From assembly GCF_903819215.1 (NCBI RefSeq), contig NZ_CAIJCT010000006.1: 64,000 nt of DNA. One strand, 5' to 3'. The DNA comes from Aedoeadaptatus coxii (GTDB lineage Bacteria > Bacillota > Clostridia > Tissierellales > Peptoniphilaceae). Positions 17,536 to 26,943 of this stretch are shown one piece after another. How positions within the stretch are numbered: position 1 is the first letter of the stretch; each line of letters begins with the position of its first letter. Both the position numbers and the translations under genes were made by a program. The notes below the pieces were generated by a model. The model was not told the origin of the DNA. It ran no database searches and saw only the letters and a list, made by a program, of their open reading frames with translations.

Positions 17536-18876
17536 ATGGATTACTCAAAACGATATAAAGAAAAATTAGTGTCGGCGAAAGAAGCGGCCGGTGTCGTAAA
17601 ATCCGGCGATCGCGTGGAAATGGGCTGGGCAGCGGGTATCAGCAAGGCTGTAGACAAAGAGCTCGCCAAACGTGTCGACGAATTGAATAATGTTTTATTT
17701 TATGGCGGCCTTACTTTCGAAGCGCCGGAAGTCATGAAGGCGGATCCGGAAGGGAAACATTTTACGTGGAATACGTGGCACGCCGGCGGACCGGAACGGA
17801 AAAGCATTAACGCAGGATCCGGTGCTTTTTATATTCCTCTCCGTTATTCGGAACTTCCCAAATATTATCGCGATGAAGTGGACATCGACGTCGCCATCGT
17901 CATGACAACCCCCATGGATAAACATGGCTATTTTAACTTCGGTTTAAATGCGTCGCATCAAATGGCGATTTTAGAAAAAGCCAAGACGGTTATTGTGGAA
18001 GTCAATGAAGCCTTTCCTTATTGCTACGGCAGAAGCGAATCTGAAATTCATATCGACAATGTAGATTACGTCGTGGAAGCGGGCTCCATGCCTTTATTTG
18101 AAATTCCCGTGGCGGGCTTCGGCGATGTAGACCGCGCCGTTGCTGAATTTATCGTCGATGAAATTCCCAACGGTGCCACCCTTCAATTAGGTATCGGGGG
18201 CATGCCCAATGCCGTCGGCGCATTAATTGCCGACAGTGATTTAAAGGATTTAGGTATCCACTCGGAAATGTACGTGGATGCTTTCGTGGAAATGTCGAAA
18301 AAGGGCAAGGTCAACGGCTCTAAAAAGACCATCGATAAATATCGCCAAGTTTACGCTTTTGCTGCAGGCAGTAAAGAGCTTTACGAATTTGTCGATCAAA
18401 ACCCGGAATGTATGGCGGCTCCCGTCAACTATACCAACGGCGCCGACGTAGTAAAAGAAATCGATAATTTTATTTCCATTAACAACGCATTGAACGTCGA
18501 CCTTTGGGGACAAGTTTCCTCTGAATCGACAGGTATGAAACATATCTCCGGTGCAGGCGGACAATTGGACTTCGCCCTCGGCGCATACCTGGCCAAGGGC
18601 GGCAAGAGTATTATTTGCTTGAGCTCCACATTTAAAAATAAACAAGGCGAAGTGGAATCCAGAATTCTTCCCAATTTTAAAACCGGATCCGCCATTACCG
18701 TGGCACGTCCGAACACCCAATATATTTGCACGGAATACGGCATTTTCAACTGCAAGGGTAAATCGACTTGGGAAAGAGCGGAAGGTATTATTAACTTAGC
18801 GCACCCGGATTTCCGCGACGGGTTAATTCGAGACGCCGAAGAAATGAATATTTGGCGCAAGAGCAATAAACGATAG
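17536..18876 (+). CDS. Acetyl-CoA hydrolase/transferase family protein (4-hydroxybutyrate/butyryl-CoA:acetate CoA-transferase type)
   Basis: This 446-residue family I CoA-transferase probably moves CoA between acetate and a short-chain acyl-CoA, as in anaerobic butyrate or 4-hydroxybutyrate fermentation. Evidence: LQLGIGGMPNAVG, HSEMYVDAF, and the GQVSSES segment that carries the catalytic Glu in this family, followed by SGAGGQLDFALGA. ATG 17536 is chosen because GGAGG lies 8 bases upstream and the promoter overlaps the longer frame. A terminator separates it from a close paralogue. Exact acyl substrate not determinable from sequence. Confidence 0.9.
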   Translation: MDYSKRYKEKLVSAKEAAGVVKSGDRVEMGWAAGISKAVDKELAKRVDELNNVLFYGGLTFEAPEVMKADPEGKHFTWNTWHAGGPERKSINAGSGAFYIPLRYSELPKYYRDEVDIDVAIVMTTPMDKHGYFNFGLNASHQMAILEKAKTVIVEVNEAFPYCYGRSESEIHIDNVDYVVEAGSMPLFEIPVAGFGDVDRAVAEFIVDEIPNGATLQLGIGGMPNAVGALIADSDLKDLGIHSEMYVDAFVEMSKKGKVNGSKKTIDKYRQVYAFAAGSKELYEFVDQNPECMAAPVNYTNGADVVKEIDNFISINNALNVDLWGQVSSESTGMKHISGAGGQLDFALGAYLAKGGKSIICLSSTFKNKQGEVESRILPNFKTGSAITVARPNTQYICTEYGIFNCKGKSTWERAEGIINLAHPDFRDGLIRDAEEMNIWRKSNKR

Positions 18877-18880
18877 AAAA

Positions 18881-18906
18881 GAGCCGACGAGGGTCGGCTT
18901 TTTTTA
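18881..18906 (+). terminator. Terminator between the two CoA-transferase genes
   Basis: AGCCGAC (18882-18888) pairs with GTCGGCT (18893-18899), followed by a T run to 18905. It ends only 17 bases before the next start codon, so the second gene has no visible promoter of its own. Confidence 0.85.
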
Positions 18907-18922
18907 ATCAGCGAGGACGATT

Positions 18923-20236
18923 ATGGATTTAGAAAAAGAATACAGACAAAAAGTGATCACGGCGGAAGAAGGGGCGGCTCTCGTAAAAGAGGGAGATGTT
19001 TTAGAATTGGGCTTTGCCGCTATTTTCCCCGTGCATTTCGACGAAGCCTTAGCGGCGCGGAAAGGTGATTTTCGCCACGTGGTGATTCGAAACGGCATTT
19101 TATCCAACCCATCGAAACTTTTGGAAGTCGGGGAGCCTTTTGAATGGCAAAGTTGGCACGCCACTCCCGATGTGCGCCGCGCCATTGAAAGGGGAACGGC
19201 CAATCACATTCCCATTCGCTACAGCGAAATGCCCCGTTATATTCGGGAAAATGTACAAACGGATATCCTCGTCCTTCCCGTAAGCGAAATGGACGAACAC
19301 GGCTATTTTAATTTCGGCTTAGACTCTAGCCACTTTTTAGATCAAGCCCGCATGGCGAAGACGGTGGTGGTGGAAGTGAATCCCCTCCAGCCGAGAGTGG
19401 CGGGGAGAAGCGAGAGCGAAATCCATTTGCGAGATGTGGATTTTATTATCGAAACGGAGGGATACCCTGTCGCCGCCCTTCCCATTCGAAGCTACACGGA
19501 AGTGGACGAAAAAATCGCCGCCTTCGTCGTGGAGCGTATTGAAGACGGATCCACTCTTCAGCTGGGGATCGGCGCCCTTCCCGGCGCCGTAGGCGACGCT
19601 ATCGCCTCCAGCAGCGTGAAGAATTTAGGCGTGCATACGGAAATGTACGTGGACAGTTTTATGGACATGACCCTCGCCGGAAAAATTACAGGCGCTATGA
19701 AGACGCGGGACAAGGGGCGGCAGGTCTTCGCCTTTATAGAAGGCAGCGAAAAACTGTATCGCTTTGCCGACGAAAACCCCGAGCTCATGTCGGCGCCGGT
19801 GGATTACGTCAACGACGCGCGCGTGATCGCCGATCAATACCGTATGGTGAGTATTAACACGGCGCTCCATGTGAATTTACGAGGCGAAGTAAGTTCCGAA
19901 ACCGTAGGACTTCGCCATATTTCCGGCGCCGGCGGACAATTGGATTTCGCATTAGGCTCTTACCTCGCGCCGGATGGGAAGGGATTTATCTGCCTGCATT
20001 CATCGCGAGTGGATAAAAACGGCGTGCGTCATTCCAATATTGTGCCGGATTTTTCCGCAGGAACCATCGTCACCATGGTGGCGCCGGTGACCCAATATGT
20101 CGTTACGGAATACGGCGTCGCCAATTTAAAGGGCAAGTCCACTTACGAGCGCGCGAAAGCATTAATCGCCATCGCTCACCCGGAATGCAGAGAAGAATTA
20201 ATTCGCGGGGCAAAGGCAAGAGGCGTGTGGCGGTAG
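18923..20236 (+). CDS. Second acetyl-CoA hydrolase/transferase family protein
   Basis: A 437-residue paralogue of the preceding protein with the same landmarks: LQLGIGALPGAVG, HTEMYVDSF, GEVSSET with the catalytic Glu, and SGAGGQLDFALGSY. The two diverge most at the N-terminal third (FAAIFPVHFDEAL versus WAAGISKAVDKEL), suggesting different acyl partners (inference). GAGGA precedes ATG 18923. Expression may rely on read-through of the terminator between the genes. It is followed by the metK leader. Confidence 0.9.
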   Translation: MDLEKEYRQKVITAEEGAALVKEGDVLELGFAAIFPVHFDEALAARKGDFRHVVIRNGILSNPSKLLEVGEPFEWQSWHATPDVRRAIERGTANHIPIRYSEMPRYIRENVQTDILVLPVSEMDEHGYFNFGLDSSHFLDQARMAKTVVVEVNPLQPRVAGRSESEIHLRDVDFIIETEGYPVAALPIRSYTEVDEKIAAFVVERIEDGSTLQLGIGALPGAVGDAIASSSVKNLGVHTEMYVDSFMDMTLAGKITGAMKTRDKGRQVFAFIEGSEKLYRFADENPELMSAPVDYVNDARVIADQYRMVSINTALHVNLRGEVSSETVGLRHISGAGGQLDFALGSYLAPDGKGFICLHSSRVDKNGVRHSNIVPDFSAGTIVTMVAPVTQYVVTEYGVANLKGKSTYERAKALIAIAHPECREELIRGAKARGVWR

Positions 20237-20243
20237 ATTACCC

Positions 20244-20272
20244 TTGCTATTTTACAGCCATAAGGCTATAAT
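20244..20272 (+). promoter_or_regulatory. Promoter of the SAM-I riboswitch/metK operon
   Basis: TTGCTA (20244-20249), 17-base spacer, TATAAT (20267-20272), 19 bases before the riboswitch P1 stem. Confidence 0.75.
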
Positions 20273-20290
20273 ATTAGACACTAATTATTT

Positions 20291-20383
20291 CTTATCAAGA
20301 GTGGTGGAGTGACTAGGCACTATGAAACCCGGCAACCTGTAAAGGTGCTACATCCTACAGGCGCGTCAGGTCTGAAAGATAAG
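20291..20383 (+). promoter_or_regulatory. SAM-I riboswitch (S-box)
   Basis: P1 is CTTATC (20291-20296) with GATAAG (20378-20383). Inside are the S-box landmarks TATCAAGAG, GGTGGAGTGACTAGGC, ATGAAACCCGGCAACC, GGTGCTACATCC and TCTGAAAGATAAG. SAM binding stabilises the aptamer and favours the adjacent terminator, lowering metK expression. Confidence 0.95.
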
Positions 20384-20386
20384 AAG

Positions 20387-20413
20387 AAAACCTGCCGCGC
20401 GCAGGTTTTTTTT
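20387..20413 (+). terminator. Expression-platform terminator of the SAM-I riboswitch
   Basis: AACCTGC (20389-20395) pairs with GCAGGTT (20401-20407) around CGCGC and runs into eight T. It sits directly between the aptamer and metK. Confidence 0.88.
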
Positions 20414-20433
20414 AATGTGTAAAAGGAGGAATT

Positions 20434-21618
20434 ATGGATAGATGGTTATTTTCATCGGAATCGGTAACCGAAGGGCATCCCGATAAGGTTTGCGACCAAA
20501 TTTCCGATGGTATTTTAGATGCAATTCTCGAAAAAGATCCCAACGCTCGCGTGGCGTGTGAATCGCTAGTTTCCACGGGCATGGTCGTCATTACCGGCGA
20601 AATCAGCACCGAAGCGTACGTGGATTTTACAAATGTAGTACGCTCGACGCTTAAAGATATCGGCTACACCCAAGGGGTACAAACGGGATTTGAAGCAGAT
20701 TCCGTCGCCGTTATCAGCGCCATTAAAGAACAAAGCGGCGACATCGCTATGGGCGTAGACCGCTTTAAGGAAGCGAACACGGAAGAATTAGACGCATTCG
20801 GCGCCGGCGACCAAGGGATTATGTTCGGCTACGCATGCCGGGAAACGGAAGAGCTCATGCCCCTTCCCATTAGTCTCGCCCACAAAATGGCGAAAAAACT
20901 TTCCGATGTGCGTAAAGACGGCACGCTTAAATACCTTCGACCCGACGGCAAGACGCAAGTGACGGTGGAATACCAAGACGGCAAACCGGTGCGTCTCGAA
21001 AACATCGTCGTCAGCACGCAACACGACGAAGAAGTGGATCTGGAAACGATTCGCCGCGATATGAAACAATACGTTATCGAAGCGGTAGTTGACGAAAAAT
21101 GGATCGACGACGACACGAAGATTTACGTGAACCCCACCGGACGTTTCGTTACCGGCGGCCCCGTCGCCGATGCGGGCCTAACGGGTAGAAAAATTATCGT
21201 CGACACTTACGGCGGATACGCTCGCCACGGCGGCGGCTGCTTCAGCGGCAAGGATCCGACAAAGGTAGACCGCTCCGCAGCGTATGCCGCTCGTTATGTG
21301 GCTAAAAACTTAGTAGCGGCAGGGGTTTGCGATCAATGCGAAATCGGCTTGAGCTACGCTATCGGTATCGCCCGTCCCCTTTCCGTTTACGTGGAAAGTT
21401 ACGGCACATCCGATTTAACGGATAACGAAATCGAAGACCTGGTACACGAAGTATTCGATCTTCGTCCGGCGGCCATTATTAAGGATTTAGATTTGCTTCG
21501 CCCCATTTACAAAGACGTAGCGGCTTACGGCCACTTCGGTCGCGAATCCTTAAATGTACCTTGGGAACGCACGGATAAAGTAGACGCGATTAAAAAAGCA
21601 TTGGAAAACAGAAAGTAG
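20434..21618 (+). CDS. metK: S-adenosylmethionine synthetase
   Basis: MetK makes SAM from methionine and ATP. The 394-residue protein has all expected blocks: SVTEGHPDKVCDQISD near the N-terminus (ATP/metal binding), GAGDQGIMFGYA, the P-loop-like GGGCFSGKDPTKVDRSAAY and the C-terminal YGHFGRE. An AAGGAGGA site precedes ATG 20434. Control by the SAM-I riboswitch gives product feedback. The stop is 7 bases from recD2 with no terminator between, so the genes downstream may share this control. Confidence 0.97.
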   Translation: MDRWLFSSESVTEGHPDKVCDQISDGILDAILEKDPNARVACESLVSTGMVVITGEISTEAYVDFTNVVRSTLKDIGYTQGVQTGFEADSVAVISAIKEQSGDIAMGVDRFKEANTEELDAFGAGDQGIMFGYACRETEELMPLPISLAHKMAKKLSDVRKDGTLKYLRPDGKTQVTVEYQDGKPVRLENIVVSTQHDEEVDLETIRRDMKQYVIEAVVDEKWIDDDTKIYVNPTGRFVTGGPVADAGLTGRKIIVDTYGGYARHGGGCFSGKDPTKVDRSAAYAARYVAKNLVAAGVCDQCEIGLSYAIGIARPLSVYVESYGTSDLTDNEIEDLVHEVFDLRPAAIIKDLDLLRPIYKDVAAYGHFGRESLNVPWERTDKVDAIKKALENRK

Positions 21619-21625
21619 GCATTCT

Positions 21626-23809
21626 TTGGTAATTGAAGGTGTATTGGATCACATTATTTTCAGAAATGAAGACAATGGCTACACGGTCGCTCAATTCATA
21701 ACCGATGACAGCGATATTGTCGTAGTGGGATCCCATATTGCCTTACATGAACAAGAGCATTTACGTTTGGAAGGGGAATTGATTTACCATCCGAAATACG
21801 GCGAGCAGTTTCAATTTCAATCGGTGACAAAAATAAGGCCACGGGGAAAGGCGGCGATTATCGGCTATCTTTCCGGTGGCCTTATTCCACATGTGGGAAA
21901 AGTGACGGCGAAGCGGATCGTGGACACTTTCGGCGACGAGACCCTGGATGTGATCGAAGAGCAACCGGAGCGTCTTAAAGAAGTGGAGGGCATCGGCAAA
22001 AAGCGGCTCGACATTATTTTGGAATCCCTGGAAAAGCAAAAGGATATGCGCAATTTCCTGCTCGATGCGGCGAATTTCGATTTGTCGACGAAAGAAGCCC
22101 TGGCTATTTACAAAGTCTACGGCGACGGCGCCATGGACATGGTGGAAAAAAATCCCTATCAATTAGTGGGGAAAGTGCGGGGCATGGGCTTTTTAAAAGT
22201 GGACGCCATTGCCGAAAAAGTCGGCGTCGCCCGTGACGACGGCATGCGCATGGTGGCGGGGATGAAGCATATTCTTTCCCGCGCCGTCTTAGACGGCCAC
22301 ACCTATTTGCCGAAAGACGAGCTCATCGCTCTCTCGGCAGAGCTGCTCAATGTAACTAAAGAATTTTTAGGGGATTACGTTACCCGCCTCGCCGTGGATC
22401 ACGATATTTACATTGCCGATCGCCAAGGGGTGAAGGTATATTTTCTCACCTATTACCGCGCGGAAACTTTCGTCGCCGAAGCGCTGAAAAAGCGGGGTAA
22501 AGTCAATCTCGCCGAGGGCATGGCGGAGGATATGGTGTCGTCGGTTTCTGAAAATTTATCCATGGAACTTGCAGACAAGCAAAAGGAAGCTTTGGCGCGG
22601 GCGGTAGATTCCAATCTCCTCGTCATTACCGGTGGGCCCGGCACGGGGAAGACGACGACGCTCAGGGCCATTGTGGAGGCCATGGACAGGCTCAATCTTA
22701 AAATCGCCTTGGCGGCACCTACGGGCAGGGCGGCGAAGCGCATGGAAGAAACTACGGGACGATCGGCTTCCACCATTCACAGACTTTTGAAATACGATTA
22801 CATCGACGAAGAGGGCACGGATTCCCAAGTATCCGGCGACAAGATCGACGCCGACGTGGTCATCGTCGACGAGGCGAGTATGATCGATCTTTTGCTTATG
22901 CGGGATCTCCTGGATTCTCTGAAAGACGATACACGCTTAATCCTCGTAGGCGACGGCGATCAGCTGCCGCCGGTGGGGGCGGGGAATGTGCTCCGGGATA
23001 TTCTGTCGTCGGGAACCATTGAGTCTGTGCGACTCGATGAAATTTTCCGACAGGCGGAAACCTCCTACATCGTCAAAAATGCCCATAGAATTAATCACGG
23101 TCAGGCGCCGATCGTCAACGAAAAGGGCGGCGATTTCTTTTTCATCGAAGAACCGGACGCCGGGCGAGCTGTGGATTTAATTTGTTCCCTCGTGAAAAAT
23201 CGTCTGCCCGATTTTTACGACATCGATCCCTTCGACGACATTCAGGTGTTGGCGCCTATGAAAAAAGGGGTGTGCGGCATTGAAAACTTAAATATCGCGC
23301 TGCAAAAAACCTTAAACGACGGGAAAAAGGGTTTGGATTACCGAGGATTTTCTTATCGCGTCGGCGATAAGGTTATGCAGATAAAAAATAATTACCAAAT
23401 GGAGTGGAAATCCCATTCCTCGGTTTTCGACAACGAAGGCACCGGCGTTTTTAACGGCGATTTAGGCAGGGTAACGGTGGCGGATGGCGACGGCAATTTT
23501 TTAAACGTTATGTACGACGACAAAGTCTGCACCTATAGCGGCGAAAATCTTTCCGAGCTTCAGCCCGCTTACGCTACCACCATTCATAAATCCCAAGGAT
23601 CGGAATTTCCCGTGGTGATCATTCCCGTGCTCCCCGGGCCGCCCATGCTTTACACCCGCAATCTCCTTTACACCGGCGTCACCCGGGCGAAAAAGGCGGT
23701 GGTACTCGTAGGCAGTCGCCATATGATGGCCAATATGATTAAAAATAATCGCATCGAATGGCGTTATTCCGATTTAGATTATTTGCTCAAGGAGAAATCG
23801 AAGTGGTAA
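21626..23809 (+). CDS. recD2: RecD2-type ATP-dependent DNA helicase (SF1B)
   Basis: The 727-residue protein lacks RecBC partners here and matches RecD2/YrrC, a 5'-3' helicase in DNA repair. It begins with the OB-like domain (FRNEDNGYTVAQF), then helix-hairpin-helix repeats (VEGIGKKRLDII), Walker A GGPGTGKTTT at about residues 336-345, Walker B VVIVDEASMID, and the C-terminal YATTIHKSQGSEF motif. TTG 21626 appears to be the start; it is in frame with conserved N-terminal sequence and only a weak AGTAGG site lies upstream. It lies 7 bases after metK and overlaps comF. Confidence 0.93.
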   Translation: MVIEGVLDHIIFRNEDNGYTVAQFITDDSDIVVVGSHIALHEQEHLRLEGELIYHPKYGEQFQFQSVTKIRPRGKAAIIGYLSGGLIPHVGKVTAKRIVDTFGDETLDVIEEQPERLKEVEGIGKKRLDIILESLEKQKDMRNFLLDAANFDLSTKEALAIYKVYGDGAMDMVEKNPYQLVGKVRGMGFLKVDAIAEKVGVARDDGMRMVAGMKHILSRAVLDGHTYLPKDELIALSAELLNVTKEFLGDYVTRLAVDHDIYIADRQGVKVYFLTYYRAETFVAEALKKRGKVNLAEGMAEDMVSSVSENLSMELADKQKEALARAVDSNLLVITGGPGTGKTTTLRAIVEAMDRLNLKIALAAPTGRAAKRMEETTGRSASTIHRLLKYDYIDEEGTDSQVSGDKIDADVVIVDEASMIDLLLMRDLLDSLKDDTRLILVGDGDQLPPVGAGNVLRDILSSGTIESVRLDEIFRQAETSYIVKNAHRINHGQAPIVNEKGGDFFFIEEPDAGRAVDLICSLVKNRLPDFYDIDPFDDIQVLAPMKKGVCGIENLNIALQKTLNDGKKGLDYRGFSYRVGDKVMQIKNNYQMEWKSHSSVFDNEGTGVFNGDLGRVTVADGDGNFLNVMYDDKVCTYSGENLSELQPAYATTIHKSQGSEFPVVIIPVLPGPPMLYTRNLLYTGVTRAKKAVVLVGSRHMMANMIKNNRIEWRYSDLDYLLKEKSKW

Positions 23810-24438
23810 GGGATTTATTTTATCGCGGCGGCTGCGTTCTCTGTATGGAGCGTGAGGCTAGCCGCTTTCGATTGTGCGAGGAATGTTTGAGTGCCCTACC
23901 CTTTTTAGGGGAAAGGCTCTTGACAGAAAAGCGACTTCCCGTATACGCTCTTTTTAGAGAAAATCCTCTGACGGCGAAAATGATTCAGGGGTTGAAATAC
24001 AGAGAAGAGCGTTACTGGCAAGATGTGTTCGGAGGGCTCGGCGCGGATTTTTTAATTCGCAAAAAGCTCCATAAGGTGGATTTTATTTGTGCCGTGCCCA
24101 CATCGCCGAAAAAGCGGCGTCTTAGAGGCTACAATCCGCCGGAGCTTGTGGCGCGAAAAATCGCGTCGGATTTAAATTTAACTTATTTCGAGGGTTTGCA
24201 TCTTCAAAAAAAGATGAAAGATCAAATAGGCCTTTCGGCGAAAGAGCGGAGAGACAATGTTCGCGGCGGCTTCCGCGCTGATCCCGTCAAGGGAAAGGTG
24301 CTGTTGGTTGACGACACCTACACCACCGGCGCCACCTTGGCATCGTGTGGAGAGGCGCTTTTGGCATCAGGCGCCCATGACGTCATAGGCTTTGTATGTA
24401 TGAAAGCGGCGGAAGTACCACAGGACGACATCCTTTAG
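23803..24438 (+). CDS. comF: ComF family phosphoribosyltransferase-like protein
   Basis: ComF proteins assist DNA uptake during natural transformation, though family members also occur in non-competent bacteria. The sequence has an N-terminal four-Cys zinc site (CVLC and CEEC) and a C-terminal PRTase domain with the PRPP motif VLLVDDTYTTGATL. GTG 23803 is chosen: AAGGAG at 23789-23794 is correctly spaced and gives 211 residues; the longer frame from ATG 23758 lies within recD2. It overlaps the recD2 stop by 7 bases. The recD2-comF order is one I recall from other Firmicutes. Confidence 0.88.
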   Translation: MVRDLFYRGGCVLCMEREASRFRLCEECLSALPFLGERLLTEKRLPVYALFRENPLTAKMIQGLKYREERYWQDVFGGLGADFLIRKKLHKVDFICAVPTSPKKRRLRGYNPPELVARKIASDLNLTYFEGLHLQKKMKDQIGLSAKERRDNVRGGFRADPVKGKVLLVDDTYTTGATLASCGEALLASGAHDVIGFVCMKAAEVPQDDIL

Positions 24439-24459
24439 ACGAAAACCGTGGGAGGTTTT

Positions 24460-25914
24460 ATGCTATTTAATTCCATTCAGTATTTAATCTTTTTTCCTCT
24501 CGTGGTGATCTTGTATTTTCTGTGCCCGCAAAAAATAAAGAAAGCCTTTTTATTGGGGGCGAGCTTCTTTTTCTACTCCTGCTGGAATGTGAAATACACG
24601 CTTCTCATGATGCTTTCCATTGTGCTCACCTATTTAACCGGCCGCATGGTGGAGGGAACGGAAAATATTAACAGGCGAAAGTTCTACGTGTTCCTGTGCT
24701 TCGCCGCCAATCTCGGCATTTTATTTATCTTTAAATATTTCAACTTCGCCGTAGCAACCGCGAACCGCATCGGAACCCTATGGGGCGCATCGCCTATTAA
24801 TTTAGGCATTAACGTCCTGCTTCCCGTGGGAATTTCTTTTTATACCTTTCAGGCGCTGGGCTACACCATCGACGTGTACCGCGGCGATTTAAAGGCGGAG
24901 AAAAACCTGCTTCACTACGCTCTCTTCGTCTCCTTTTTCCCTCAACTGGTGGCGGGGCCTATTGAGCGATCCACCCATTTGCTGCCTCAATTAAAAAAAG
25001 ATCACAGCTTTACTTACGACAATCTGATTTTAGGCGGTGTCGATTTAATTTGGGGTTTTTTCTTAAAACTCGTCATCGCCGACAGAGTGGCTATATTCGT
25101 CAACGAAGTCTTTCCGCGGTACGGGGAGTTTTCCTCGGGAAGCCTACTGCTCGCCGCCTGTTTTTTCACCGTGCAAATTTATTGCGATTTTTATTCCTAT
25201 TCCCTTATCGCCAAGGGTTCGGCGAAAGTGTTGGGAATCGACTTAATGGATAATTTTAAAGAGCCTCTCTTTTCTAAATCCATTGTGGAATTTTGGCGAC
25301 GCTGGCACATATCTCTTTCCGGATGGTTTCGAGATTATCTTTACATTCCCCTCGGCGGCAATCGCAAGGGAAACATTCGTCATCTGGTGAACATCCTCGT
25401 CGTCTTCGCCGTGTCGGGTCTTTGGCACGGAGCGGCTACGACCTTCGTCTTGTGGGGTATGATCCACGGATTTTTTAACGCCCTCGAGGCGGTGATTAAA
25501 AAGGAGAGAGGGAAGAGAGAGTGCGCTAACATTTTGGTGGCGGCCATTCGACATCTTTACACCTTCGCCGTCGTGGTCTTCGCCTTCGTTTTCTTCCGCG
25601 CCGATTCCACATCTCAAGGGCTGGGGCTTATAAAGAATATGGTCACCGGCACATGGAGCGGCGGAATGTTTTTAAACGAAATCGCCAAGAGCCAAATGGG
25701 AACGAGGGGGCTTTATGCCGCCCTCTGTGGTGTGGGCTTACTCGTCATTGTTGATGCCATGAAATACAAGGGCGTAAATTTACGGGAAAAAATCGCAAAC
25801 ACGTCGTGGCCTTTGCGTATGGCGCTCTTTTTGGCACTCCTCTTTTGCACATTGGTCTTCGGCGTGTACGGGCCGGGGTATTCGGAATCGCAATTTATTT
25901 ATTTTCAATTTTAG
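24460..25914 (+). CDS. MBOAT family membrane O-acyltransferase
   Basis: The 484-residue polytopic protein is an AlgI/DltB-type membrane-bound O-acyltransferase. Landmarks are VGISFYTFQALGYTID, FWRRWHISLSGWFRDYLYIPLGG and the active-site His in SGLWHGAATTFVLWG. Such enzymes transfer acyl groups to extracytoplasmic polysaccharide or teichoic acid with a separate SGNH-fold partner, which is the next gene. ATG 24460 is preferred over GTG 24448 because GGGAGG lies just upstream of it. The polymer modified is unknown; no dlt genes are present. Confidence 0.9.
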   Translation: MLFNSIQYLIFFPLVVILYFLCPQKIKKAFLLGASFFFYSCWNVKYTLLMMLSIVLTYLTGRMVEGTENINRRKFYVFLCFAANLGILFIFKYFNFAVATANRIGTLWGASPINLGINVLLPVGISFYTFQALGYTIDVYRGDLKAEKNLLHYALFVSFFPQLVAGPIERSTHLLPQLKKDHSFTYDNLILGGVDLIWGFFLKLVIADRVAIFVNEVFPRYGEFSSGSLLLAACFFTVQIYCDFYSYSLIAKGSAKVLGIDLMDNFKEPLFSKSIVEFWRRWHISLSGWFRDYLYIPLGGNRKGNIRHLVNILVVFAVSGLWHGAATTFVLWGMIHGFFNALEAVIKKERGKRECANILVAAIRHLYTFAVVVFAFVFFRADSTSQGLGLIKNMVTGTWSGGMFLNEIAKSQMGTRGLYAALCGVGLLVIVDAMKYKGVNLREKIANTSWPLRMALFLALLFCTLVFGVYGPGYSESQFIYFQF

Positions 25915-25923
25915 GAGATGTCC

Positions 25924-26943
25924 ATGGGTCGAAAGCTTTATAAAATGGGGAGAGCCCTTCTTTTTTGCCTTCTCGTTTTTTGCATGGTCTTACAACTCAA
26001 TAGGATTTTCATTCGTAAATCTCTGGAAAAGCCCTGGGATATGAGCAATAAAATCGGCGGCTTTTATAATTCCGCCGACGATTACGATCTTTACTTTCTC
26101 GGCACGAGCCACAGCTACTGCTCCTTTAACCCATTGGCGATTTATGACAATACGGGAATGAAGTCCTATGTTCTCGCCACGCAAAGACAACCTTTGGGCG
26201 CCACGTTTTACTACATGAAAGACGTCATTAAAAAACATAAACCGAAATACATCGTCGTCGACGTCTTCGGCTGTCTCTTAAAAAACGAAAAGGACGAGGG
26301 CGTGGTTCATTCCTACGTGGACGACATGGCCATGAGTTTCAATAAGCTGGCCATGATTTACCGCGTGGTGCCGCGGGAAATGAAAGCCGAGGCCCTATTG
26401 CCCCTTATCAAATACCACGATCGCTGGGGCGAGCTGGAGCCGAAGGATTACCGCGTTCGCTACAAAGATTATCGCGATCCCTATCGAGGTTATGTGGCCC
26501 TGGAAGGCCATAGCGACAAATTTCAGGAGGACATGAAGGGCGGACTGAAAAAAATCATAGCCCCGACGATTTCTGATGAGGTAAAAAAAGATCTCCTCGC
26601 CATGAAAACCTATTGCAACGAGCGAAACATTCAACTCATTTTGGTGAAGACGCCGACCTGGGAAGAGGCAAGCTACGAAAAGCCCTTAAAAGAGCTGGAA
26701 GATTTTATAAAAGACGAAGGCTTTACGTACATGAACTTCAACCCACGGAGAGAAGCCATTGGTTTAACGCCGCAAGATTACTACGACGGCTACCATTTAA
26801 ACACCGTAGGGGGAGAAAAATTCACAGCATTTTTCGTCGAGAAAATGAAAGAAAAGGGAATGGAACGTAAGAGAACGAAAGATCATCGCTGGCTCGACGA
26901 GAGGGCGAAACAAAAACGGGAATTTGAAAATTTTGAGCAATGA
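25924..26943 (+). CDS. SGNH-fold/DltD-AlgX-like partner of the MBOAT acyltransferase
   Basis: The 339-residue protein has one N-terminal membrane anchor (about residues 8-28) and an exported domain with the block FLGTSHSYCSFNP, resembling the Ser motif of SGNH-type acetyltransferase partners, and a later DYYDGYHLNTVGGEKF segment that supplies the Asp and His of the triad. It presumably completes acyl transfer outside the membrane with the upstream MBOAT protein (inference from pairing). ATG 25924 is chosen over ATG 25918, which abuts the AGGAG site. The C-terminus is highly charged. Last gene of the metK-led run. Confidence 0.8.
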   Translation: MGRKLYKMGRALLFCLLVFCMVLQLNRIFIRKSLEKPWDMSNKIGGFYNSADDYDLYFLGTSHSYCSFNPLAIYDNTGMKSYVLATQRQPLGATFYYMKDVIKKHKPKYIVVDVFGCLLKNEKDEGVVHSYVDDMAMSFNKLAMIYRVVPREMKAEALLPLIKYHDRWGELEPKDYRVRYKDYRDPYRGYVALEGHSDKFQEDMKGGLKKIIAPTISDEVKKDLLAMKTYCNERNIQLILVKTPTWEEASYEKPLKELEDFIKDEGFTYMNFNPRREAIGLTPQDYYDGYHLNTVGGEKFTAFFVEKMKEKGMERKRTKDHRWLDERAKQKREFENFEQ

